From Oscillospiraceae bacterium (GTDB lineage: Bacteria > Bacillota > Clostridia > Oscillospirales > Ruminococcaceae), in NCBI GenBank assembly GCA_017461245.1, contig JAFTYW010000045.1, positions 1 to 35,906 of the forward strand: 35,906 bases of DNA, written 5' to 3'. Position numbers and translations under genes: made by a program. Under the pieces are notes generated by a model that saw only the letters and a list, made by a program, of their open reading frames with translations, was not told the origin of the DNA and did not search any database. Each line of letters opens with the position of its first letter. Position 1 is the stretch's first letter. This document shows positions 7,625 through 12,192 of the stretch, one piece after another.

Positions 7625-7798
7625 ATGACACAAGCAATAAAAAGTATAATCGACTTGTTTTGGAATTTATACAATACTGTAAATGATAAGCTTGTCTTTG
7701 ATTTATTCGGCTTTGAAGTTCATTTTATGACTTTTGCCGTTTCTGCAATCGTTTTAGGCTTTGTTATATCTATCTTTTGGAAAGGAGTTAAATCGTGA
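7625..7798 (+). CDS. single-span membrane protein, 57 aa
   Basis: Reads MTQAIKSIIDLFWNLYN at the start, with an amphipathic N-terminal half, one hydrophobic span (about residues 35-51) and a basic tail (WKGVKS). It begins four bases after the previous stop with AGGTAGGTGA as binding site, and its last codons overlap the next start. Size and topology fit a virion tip or assembly protein; family not recognised. Confidence 0.55.
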   Translation: MTQAIKSIIDLFWNLYNTVNDKLVFDLFGFEVHFMTFAVSAIVLGFVISIFWKGVKS

Positions 7799-7911
7799 TA
7801 ATTTTACCTTGTTTAGAATTCTTTTTTCTATCGTTTAACTATCTGACTGCGGTTTTTCTGCTTATCTTTGCTTTTGCCTTACTTTTTAAAATAACGGGGG
7901 TATTTAAATGA
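7795..7911 (+). CDS. hydrophobic micro-protein, 38 aa
   Basis: A 38-residue protein beginning MIILPCLEFFFLSFNY, one hydrophobic span and a Lys-containing end (FKITGVFK). The GTG start overlaps the previous stop (GTGA), and AAAGGAG lies eight bases upstream, which argues for translational coupling. It also overlaps the next start. Such sizes match pVII/pIX-type tip proteins of filamentous phages, but identity is inferred. Confidence 0.5.
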   Translation: MIILPCLEFFFLSFNYLTAVFLLIFAFALLFKITGVFK

Positions 7912-7985
7912 GTCCTACTGTAGTTTTTCTTATAGCAATATTTATGGTCTTATGTATATTTCTTTTCGGAGGAGGTAGCAACTAA
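7908..7985 (+). CDS. hydrophobic micro-protein, 25 aa
   Basis: Twenty-five residues (MSPTVVFLIAIFMVL at the start, then CIFLFGGGSN), almost entirely one membrane span. The ATG overlaps the previous stop (ATGA), and its stop overlaps the next start (TAATG), so it is sandwiched by coupling on both sides. GGGGG about ten bases upstream could bind ribosomes. pVII/pIX-like by size and place; could also be only a coupling spacer. Confidence 0.42.
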   Translation: MSPTVVFLIAIFMVLCIFLFGGGSN

Positions 7986-8173
7986 TGCAAACAATTTTAT
8001 CTGCTTTAAGGTCAATTCTCGGTGAGCCTGCTTTTTATGATGCAGGTACTGGATATAGCGGTTCTTGGGATTATGGTCTTATGATAGAATATCTTGTCGG
8101 TGCCTTGATCCTTATGATTGTAATATCATCAGTATTTAGGTTTCTTATGCTTTTAGTGAAAGGAAAGAGATAA
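7985..8173 (+). CDS. single-span phage protein, 62 aa (second coat-like candidate)
   Basis: A 62-residue protein with a polar, Gly/Tyr/Asp-rich N-terminal half (GEPAFYDAGTGYSGSWDYG), one hydrophobic span (about residues 36-51) and a basic end (LLVKGKR). It starts in the TAATG overlap with GGAGGTAG upstream and ends two bases before the assembly ATPase. The acidic-span-basic layout is like a coat subunit, so it could be a minor coat protein or, since the ATPase lacks a membrane span, its membrane partner. Confidence 0.55.
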   Translation: MQTILSALRSILGEPAFYDAGTGYSGSWDYGLMIEYLVGALILMIVISSVFRFLMLLVKGKR

Positions 8174-8174
8174 A

Positions 8175-8786
8175 ATGATAAGAGTTTTCTTTGGAAATAT
8201 CGGTTGTGGTAAAACTACCTTTGCCTGCAGGCAGTTCTATAAACAACACAAAAATGATATAAAACTACTTAAAAAAGGTGAACTACCTCTATATGATAAT
8301 TACTACGCTAATTTCGACACTACGATAGCAAAAAAATGCTCTCTTGAGGGTCTTGGACAATGGACTTTTCCCGAACATTCGTATATTATCGTAGACGAGG
8401 CAGGAATTACATATAATAACCGAAAATTCAAATCATTACCGCAGGAGACTATTGCTTGGTTTAAGCTTTCAAGGCATTATAAATGCGACGTTGATTTTAT
8501 ATCGCAATCTTGGGATGATATGGATATAACTATCCGTAGACTTGCAAGCGAATTGTGGTATATAAAAAAGCTCGGTCCTTTTACTATGCTGCGTAGAGTT
8601 TATAAGAGGGTAGGAATAGACGAAAGCACACACCAAATCGTCGACTTTTACGAGTTCGGTAAAATCTTACCTTGTTTCTTGCCTTATCCGTTTCATAGAG
8701 ATAATATAAAAATATTCCTTCGCAAGCCTTACTATAAGTATTTCGACTCTTACTCAAAAGAACCTTTGCCCGAAAAATATAATTGA
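8175..8786 (+). CDS. Zot/pI-like filamentous phage assembly ATPase, short form
   Basis: A 203-residue ATPase of the Zot (zonular occludens toxin)/gene I family, which drives extrusion of filamentous phage through the membrane. Walker A is GNIGCGKT (residues 7-14) and Walker B is YIIVDEAG with Asp74-Glu75; the family's SQ/Arg region follows (FISQSWDDMDITIRRLASE). Typical Zot/pI proteins run to 350-400 residues with a transmembrane span and outside domain. This one stops after the ATPase domain and a Pro/Tyr-rich tail, and shows no membrane span. That could suit a host with no outer membrane. The toxin label in the family name does not imply toxicity here. Confidence 0.82.
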   Translation: MIRVFFGNIGCGKTTFACRQFYKQHKNDIKLLKKGELPLYDNYYANFDTTIAKKCSLEGLGQWTFPEHSYIIVDEAGITYNNRKFKSLPQETIAWFKLSRHYKCDVDFISQSWDDMDITIRRLASELWYIKKLGPFTMLRRVYKRVGIDESTHQIVDFYEFGKILPCFLPYPFHRDNIKIFLRKPYYKYFDSYSKEPLPEKYN

Positions 8787-8811
8787 CAAACTCGCTCAAA
8801 GGCATTATAAT
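8783..8811 (+). promoter_or_regulatory. perfect-consensus rightward promoter at the end of the ATPase gene
   Basis: TTGACA (8783-8788) and TATAAT (8806-8811), spaced exactly 17 bases. No plus-strand gene follows: transcription would start near the hairpin at 8820 and run antisense to the small minus-strand gene at 8853-8984. It may produce a regulatory RNA, or be fortuitous because its -10 overlaps the A-run of the opposite-strand terminator. Confidence 0.55.
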
Positions 8812-8843
8812 AAAAAAGAGGGGAGAGTGGTGAGACTCTCCCC
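8812..8843 (-). terminator. terminator of the minus-strand small gene
   Basis: GGGGAGAGT (8820-8828) pairs with ACTCTCCCC (8835-8843); read leftwards the stem is followed by TCTTTTTT, nine bases beyond the stop of the 43-aa gene. Confidence 0.75.
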
Positions 8844-8852
8844 CAGAAAAAC

Positions 8853-8984
8853 TTATTTGTTTTTCTTGTTTTTAGCCCTGTCAGGCTTTTTGAATTTAGC
8901 TTTGAAATCTACGATTATGTAATCAACCTCGTAGCCTTTCAAGGCTTTTTTCTTTGCCTTTAAGAGCTTAATAATTTTCTGCAT
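8853..8984 (-). CDS. small basic protein, 43 aa, opposite strand to the phage genes
   Basis: Reads MQKIIKLLKAKKKALKGY at the start and continues with EVDYIIVDFKAKFKK, ending in a Lys/Asn tail. About 17 of 43 residues are Lys or Arg; there is no hydrophobic span. Evidence that it is real: an excellent ribosome binding site (AAAGGAGGTGA, seven bases before the ATG), and a terminator directly after the stop. It is the only clear gene of the element on the minus strand. A nucleic-acid-binding, regulatory or accessory role is possible, but I recognise no family. Confidence 0.65.
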   Translation of the reverse strand: MQKIIKLLKAKKKALKGYEVDYIIVDFKAKFKKPDRAKNKKNK

Positions 8985-9013
8985 CGGACTCACCTCCTTT
9001 GCAGAGAGATTAT

Positions 9014-9036
9014 AAAAAGAGGGAATTAACCCCTCT
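9014..9036 (-). terminator. weak terminator-like hairpin on the minus strand
   Basis: AGAGGG (9018-9023) pairs with CCCTCT (9031-9036), loop of seven; read leftwards it is followed by TTTTT. It lies between a possible 15-codon frame and the 43-aa gene, and may reduce transcription into the latter. Confidence 0.45.
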
Positions 9037-9038
9037 CT

Positions 9039-9086
9039 TTACCAAGGTTTAGTTAAGTAGTAATACAACCATTTTACTAACTTCAT
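9039..9086 (-). CDS. possible 15-aa leader peptide or micro-gene
   Basis: A minus-strand frame MKLVKWLYYYLTKPW with AAGAAGGG nine bases before the ATG, and a terminator-like hairpin immediately after its stop. The arrangement (short frame, then hairpin, then gene) resembles an attenuator leader for the 43-aa gene, or a tiny aromatic-rich membrane-active peptide. At this length chance cannot be excluded. Confidence 0.3.
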   Translation of the reverse strand: MKLVKWLYYYLTKPW

Positions 9087-9105
9087 TGTAACCAACCCTT
9101 CTTTA

Positions 9106-9337
9106 GTTGCTATATTAAATTTTCAAGGTGCATGCCGTTGTCGGCAAGGGATAAAAAACACATAAAAATAGACCTACCTTTTATTCCGTCATAGCGGTAA
9201 TGATATACACCGCTATGACAATAGGGAATAAACGGTAGGGCGGTTTTTGTCAATATAAAACGAAGTGATATTGACAAAAAATTTTAATGTGTTATCCCTG
9301 ATCACCGACTACGGCTTGCAACTTGAAATATAACAAC
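9106..9337. repeat. large three-way stem structure in the phage intergenic region
   Basis: A long outer stem is built from nested pairs: 9106-9109 with 9334-9337, 9121-9127 with 9322-9328, 9129-9132 with 9317-9320, 9134-9138 with 9311-9315, 9140-9144 with 9305-9309, and 9147-9154 with 9292-9299. Inside it are two hairpins: 9173-9239 (6-, 8- and 10-bp segments, inner TCATAGCGGT with ACCGCTATGA) and 9244-9280 (13 bp, TTTTTGTCAATAT with ATATTGACAAAAA). Filamentous phage intergenic regions hold packaging-signal and origin hairpins, so this is a candidate packaging signal or minus-strand origin. It carries no open frame of note. Confidence 0.75.
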
Positions 9338-9355
9338 TTAAAAATTAAGTGCCAC

Positions 9356-9418
9356 TTTGGCGGCGCAGCCGATGCAGAACACATACTGCGTCTGTGTTCT
9401 GCATAGCCAATAGCCAAA
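9356..9418. repeat. extended hairpin, candidate packaging or replication signal
   Basis: A perfect 12-bp stem, ATGCAGAACACA (9372-9383) with TGTGTTCTGCAT (9393-9404), nine-base loop, plus an outer TTTGGC/GCCAAA pair (9356-9361 with 9413-9418). No T-run follows on either strand, so it is not an ordinary terminator. Confidence 0.65.
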
Positions 9419-9483
9419 TTGTTAAATCTGCATAAATTCAAACTATCAAAATTGTATCATTCTACAAAATAAAAATAATTGTA

Positions 9484-9512
9484 TTGACTTTTTAGGTTTA
9501 ATATATTAAACT
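9484..9512 (+). promoter_or_regulatory. promoter with 16-bp palindromic operator, pointing out of the right end
   Basis: TTGACT (9484-9489) and TAAACT (9507-9512), spaced 17 bases. A perfect palindrome, GTTTAATATATTAAAC (9496-9511), covers the spacer and -10, as expected of a repressor operator. In the circular form it would read through the joined ends into rep about 175 bases further on; in the integrated form it points at the host gene at 9826. No repressor gene is recognised in the element. Confidence 0.5.
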
Positions 9513-9519
9513 AATTATA

Positions 9520-9624
9520 GTCACTTGTACAAAACGATTATTTTGTCAGCTCTGATAGGGTGTAAGCCTATCAGGGCATTAACTGAATCTATTTAGTTAG
9601 ACAAAATAAATATTTTGTATAACT
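9520..9624 (+). other. right element end: inverted dif-like pair, candidate folded attP/attR
   Basis: Two inverted dif-like copies. The first has arm GTCACTTGTACAAAA (9520-9534), centre CGATTA (9535-9540) and arm TTTTGTCAGC (9541-9550). The second is a near-perfect palindrome, AGTTAGACAAAATA (9595-9608) with TATTTTGTATAACT (9611-9624). TTATTTTGTC (9538-9547) is exactly complementary to GACAAAATAA (9600-9609). Between them sits a perfect 8-bp hairpin, CTGATAGG (9552-9559) with CCTATCAG (9567-9574). This matches the inverted attP layout that folds in single-stranded CTX-phi DNA. Host DNA would resume at about 9607. Confidence 0.6.
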
Positions 9625-9629
9625 CGGGG

Positions 9630-9671
9630 AAGTAATTAAAGCTGAAAATCGGCAAAACAGCTTGATTACTT
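9630..9671. repeat. inverted repeat beyond the right junction
   Basis: AAGTAATTAAAGCTG (9630-9644) pairs with CAGCTTGATTACTT (9658-9671), one bulged A and one wobble, 13-base loop. No T-run on either side. Under the proposed boundary it is host DNA; it may insulate the next gene. Apart from a half-site-like TATTTTGTAT near 9682, nothing else is seen until the promoter at 9759. Confidence 0.5.
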
Positions 9672-9758
9672 CATTAAACTCTATTTTGTATTAAATAAAA
9701 AATAATTAATTTATGTAAGTCATTTTACAATCTTTATTTTAAAACATCTTCTTTCCTT

Positions 9759-9788
9759 TTATCGAAAAGTTTTTCTATTGCATATAAT
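9759..9788 (+). promoter_or_regulatory. weak promoter candidate for the Se/S carrier gene
   Basis: TATAAT at 9783-9788 with a poor -35 (TTATCG, 9759-9764) 18 bases upstream, 38 bases before the ATG at 9826. Confidence 0.4.
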
Positions 9789-9825
9789 GTAATGGTTTAA
9801 ATTAAAAATTCAGGAAGGTGTTTTC

Positions 9826-10062
9826 ATGCAAAAGATTTATATCAATATGCCTTCGGTTACATTTGCAATGAAATCAGAAAAAATTCTTAGTGCAAATCAT
9901 ATTTATGGCTTGGTAGTTAAAACTCCCTCTCAATTCAGCGGCTGTGGCTGTGGCTACAGTATTGTTATAAATTCCAACCAATTAGAAGCTGCTAAAAGCA
10001 TTTTAGATAAAAATAATATCAAAATAAATGATATAAGATCGTCTGATGAGGTGTATTTATGA
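9826..10062 (+). CDS. DUF3343 putative Se/S carrier-like protein
   Basis: A 78-residue protein of the DUF3343 family (Pfam label: putative Se/S carrier protein-like). The hallmark SGCGCGYSIVI segment lies near residues 42-52, giving two cysteines that could hold sulfur or selenium. The start ATG follows GGAAGGTG. Its stop overlaps the next start (ATGA), coupling it to a cysteine desulfurase, which supports transfer of sulfur or selenium from that enzyme. Direct evidence for selenium use (selA, selD) is not in the window, so sulfur is equally possible. Confidence 0.82.
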   Translation: MQKIYINMPSVTFAMKSEKILSANHIYGLVVKTPSQFSGCGCGYSIVINSNQLEAAKSILDKNNIKINDIRSSDEVYL

Positions 10063-11195
10063 TTTATTTTGATAATGCAGCCACATCTTATCCAAAGCCG
10101 CTCGAAACCGCAAAAGCAGTCTATGACAGCATCGTCAGATATGGTGGAAATCCAGGTCGAAGCGGTCATAAAATGTCCTTAAATGCTGCCAAAATCGTTT
10201 ATAATTTAAGAGAAAAAGCAGCCGATTTCTTTGGAATTAGTGATTGCGAACGGGTTATTTTAACAAAAAACTGTACCGAAGCGCTTAATTTAGCCATTTT
10301 CAGCGTGATGAAAAACGGCGGAAATGCTGTTATTTCTAATTTTGAACATAATTCGGTTATGCGGCCATTAGAATATCTCAAAAACAACAAAATTTGCAGT
10401 TATAAAGTTGCAAAAATTTCGTTTGAAAATGCGGATTTGACCGTTAAAGAGTTTGAAAAACTTGTTGACAGCAATACAAAAATGATAATTTGTACCCATG
10501 CATCAAATGTTACGGGAAAAATTGCGCCAATCAAAGAAATTTCAGAACTCTGCAAACGTAAAAATATGATTTTTTGCGTAGATGCGTCGCAAACTGCAGG
10601 CATTGTTCCTATTAATATGCAGCAAGACTGCATAGATATTTTGTGTTGCCCGGGTCACAAGGGGCTTTTTGGCCCTACCGGCACAGGTTTACTGATTGCA
10701 AATCAAAAAATTTCGATCTCCCCTATTATTTACGGCGGTACCGGAAGCGTATCAGTGAGCTTAGAACAGCCCGATTTTCTGCCGGATATAGCTGAAAGTG
10801 GAACTGTTAATGTTTCTGGTGCAGCAGGCTTATCTGCGGGCATTTCTTTCATAAATAAGGTTGGAATTAACAATATTTACAGTCACGAACTTGAGTTGGC
10901 ACGTTATTTTCACAAAAAACTGATGCAAATGCCGCATATTTTGCTTTATTCAAGCGAGCCTACCGAAAATAAATCTGTAGCAACCATTTCATTCAATGCA
11001 AAGGGCAAAGCCTCTACAGATGTTGCTGACACACTTGATAAGTATAATATAGCTGTCAGAAGCGGCTTGCATTGCTCGCCGATGGCGCATAGCTTTTTAG
11101 GAACAAGAGAAACCGGTACTGTACGGGCAAGTTTTTCGTATTTTAACACTAAAAAAGAAATAGATTATTTCTGCAACATTCTAAGACAAATATAA
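10059..11195 (+). CDS. cysteine desulfurase / selenocysteine lyase-like (class V aminotransferase fold)
   Basis: A 378-residue PLP enzyme that takes sulfur (or selenium) from cysteine (or selenocysteine). The PLP lysine is in CCPGHKGLFGPTGTG; the conserved His and Asp are in ICTHASNVTGK and FCVDASQTAG; the catalytic cysteine is in RSGLHCSPMAH near the C-terminus; the final domain ends with GTVRASFSYFNT. The length is normal. It overlaps the DUF3343 gene by four bases, so the two are coupled. The group is the family often annotated as cysteine desulfurase family protein in Clostridia, different from IscS in having a short loop around the active cysteine. No scaffold protein gene is adjacent. 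Confidence 0.9.
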   Translation: MIYFDNAATSYPKPLETAKAVYDSIVRYGGNPGRSGHKMSLNAAKIVYNLREKAADFFGISDCERVILTKNCTEALNLAIFSVMKNGGNAVISNFEHNSVMRPLEYLKNNKICSYKVAKISFENADLTVKEFEKLVDSNTKMIICTHASNVTGKIAPIKEISELCKRKNMIFCVDASQTAGIVPINMQQDCIDILCCPGHKGLFGPTGTGLLIANQKISISPIIYGGTGSVSVSLEQPDFLPDIAESGTVNVSGAAGLSAGISFINKVGINNIYSHELELARYFHKKLMQMPHILLYSSEPTENKSVATISFNAKGKASTDVADTLDKYNIAVRSGLHCSPMAHSFLGTRETGTVRASFSYFNTKKEIDYFCNILRQI

Positions 11196-11228
11196 TTATA
11201 AATTTATTATTAAATAGACAAAAACTCA

Positions 11229-11256
11229 TTGAAATTTCTAAAAAATATGGTAAAAT
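11229..11256 (+). promoter_or_regulatory. promoter for cdaA-cdaR
   Basis: TTGAAA (11229-11234) and TAAAAT (11251-11256), spaced 16 bases, 39 bases before the cdaA ATG. Confidence 0.65.
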
Positions 11257-11295
11257 AATAATATAAAAGCATAATAAGCAAAGGAATTGTGTTAT

Positions 11296-12192
11296 ATGCA
11301 GGACTTTTTTATTGCAGTTGGAGATTTCTTTTCCAGTCTATTTAATGATTTAATTAATTTTGACAGGTGGTATCTTGATTTGATAGATATCGCCCTTGTT
11401 GCCGTTATCTTGTATTTCGCAATTAAATTTGTAAGAGAAACAAGAGCTGCTCAGCTCGTTAAAGGAATTATTCTTTTTCTTGTCTTTTACCTTTTTGCAA
11501 TAGTATTTGATCTAACGACAATTTCCTTTATTCTGCAGTACGTTTTTCAATATGGTCTTGTTGCTATTGCGCTTATATTTCAGCCTGAGATCAGAAGAGC
11601 TCTCGAAAAGGTTGGTCGTAGCCAGATTTCCCACATTTTCAAGCAGCCCTCTAAGGATACTGACTCCAAATGGAGATATTCTATTGACCCGATTTGTGAG
11701 GCTTGTTACCGATTATCCTGCGACAAAACCGGCGCTTTGATTGTTATCGAGCGCAAAACTCGCTTAGGCGAAAGCGTTGAACGCGCCGTTGTTATTGATT
11801 CGATCCCCTCAGTTTCTTTAATTACAAACATATTCTTCACCAACTCACCTCTTCACGACGGCGGTCTTATCATTCGTGATGGTAGACTGTATGCCGCAAG
11901 CTGCTTCTTCCAGCCCTCTGACAAGGTTGAGAATATCAGCCTTGGCTCAAGGCATAGAGCCGCTTTGGGTGTTAGTGAGGTTTCAGATGCAATCGTTATT
12001 GTTGTTTCTGAGGAAACAGGAATCATTTCCATCGCAACTGATGGCAAGCTTATCCGCAATTTTACAAAGGAAACCCTTAAAGAGTATCTGAACGAAAATC
12101 TGCTTGATTTTGATCTTGATGAAAACGGAAATCAAGTTCAAAAGAAACAAAGTAAGATCAAATCAGTTCTGGGAAGGCGGAATGCAAAATGA
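11296..12192 (+). CDS. cdaA: diadenylate cyclase CdaA
   Basis: A 298-residue membrane diadenylate cyclase making cyclic di-AMP from two ATP; the messenger governs potassium, osmotic and wall homeostasis in Firmicutes. Three N-terminal membrane spans (residues about 25-100) precede the DAC domain, which shows TNSPLHDGGLIIRDG and the LGSRHRAALG (RHR) motif, then VSEETG. The usual DGA motif reads DGG here. The start ATG at 11296 follows AAGGA by ten bases; an upstream TTG is less likely. Its stop overlaps the cdaR start (ATGA), giving coupling. The usual third gene, glmM, is not present downstream. Confidence 0.95.
   Translation: MQDFFIAVGDFFSSLFNDLINFDRWYLDLIDIALVAVILYFAIKFVRETRAAQLVKGIILFLVFYLFAIVFDLTTISFILQYVFQYGLVAIALIFQPEIRRALEKVGRSQISHIFKQPSKDTDSKWRYSIDPICEACYRLSCDKTGALIVIERKTRLGESVERAVVIDSIPSVSLITNIFFTNSPLHDGGLIIRDGRLYAASCFFQPSDKVENISLGSRHRAALGVSEVSDAIVIVVSEETGIISIATDGKLIRNFTKETLKEYLNENLLDFDLDENGNQVQKKQSKIKSVLGRRNAK

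Larger units (their letters stand above)
5300..9606 (+). mobile_element. integrated filamentous phage (inovirus-type prophage), about 4.3 kb
   Basis: The segment has the filamentous-phage order on one strand: HUH Rep (5380), small ssDNA-binding candidate (5950), single-span coat protein (6214) with terminator, secreted C-terminally anchored pIII-like protein (6452), a cassette of tiny membrane proteins (7408-8173), a Zot/pI-like ATPase (8175), and a long structured non-coding end. It carries no integrase, transposase, lysis gene or resistance gene. Boundaries are inferred from dif-like sites at both ends, with the left at the centre of the site at 5289-5324 and the right at the arm ending at 9606. 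This model predicts a circle near 4.3 kb, small for the group. The inovirus assignment rests on the ATPase, gene order and coat features together; the exact ends are less certain. Confidence 0.85.

Noticed and set aside
8175-8786. Zot as a toxin gene
   Set aside because: The family name is historical; the region seen is the assembly ATPase, without the C-terminal part linked to toxicity.
9106-9337. Riboswitch
   Set aside because: No gene follows on either strand at proper distance except a doubtful 15-codon frame, and the fold matches no riboswitch consensus I can recognise.
9373-9414. Thirteen-codon plus-strand frame inside the hairpin at 9356-9418
   Set aside because: No ribosome binding site, and its codons are only the arms of the inverted repeat.
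9106-9418. CRISPR array or tandem repeats
   Set aside because: The repeats are inverted pairs of different sequence, not regularly spaced direct repeats.
5300-9606. Rolling-circle plasmid or conjugative element
   Set aside because: Rep alone would allow this, but there is no relaxase, coupling protein or resistance gene, and coat, tip and ATPase genes point to a filamentous phage.
5289-9624. Simple direct repeats as ordinary attL/attR of an integrase-type element
   Set aside because: The two sites share arms but differ in centre length and sequence, and there is no integrase gene. A dif-type exchange with a folded attP explains the differences better.
9630-9671. Terminator at the right junction
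   Set aside because: The stem is imperfect and no T-run follows on either strand.
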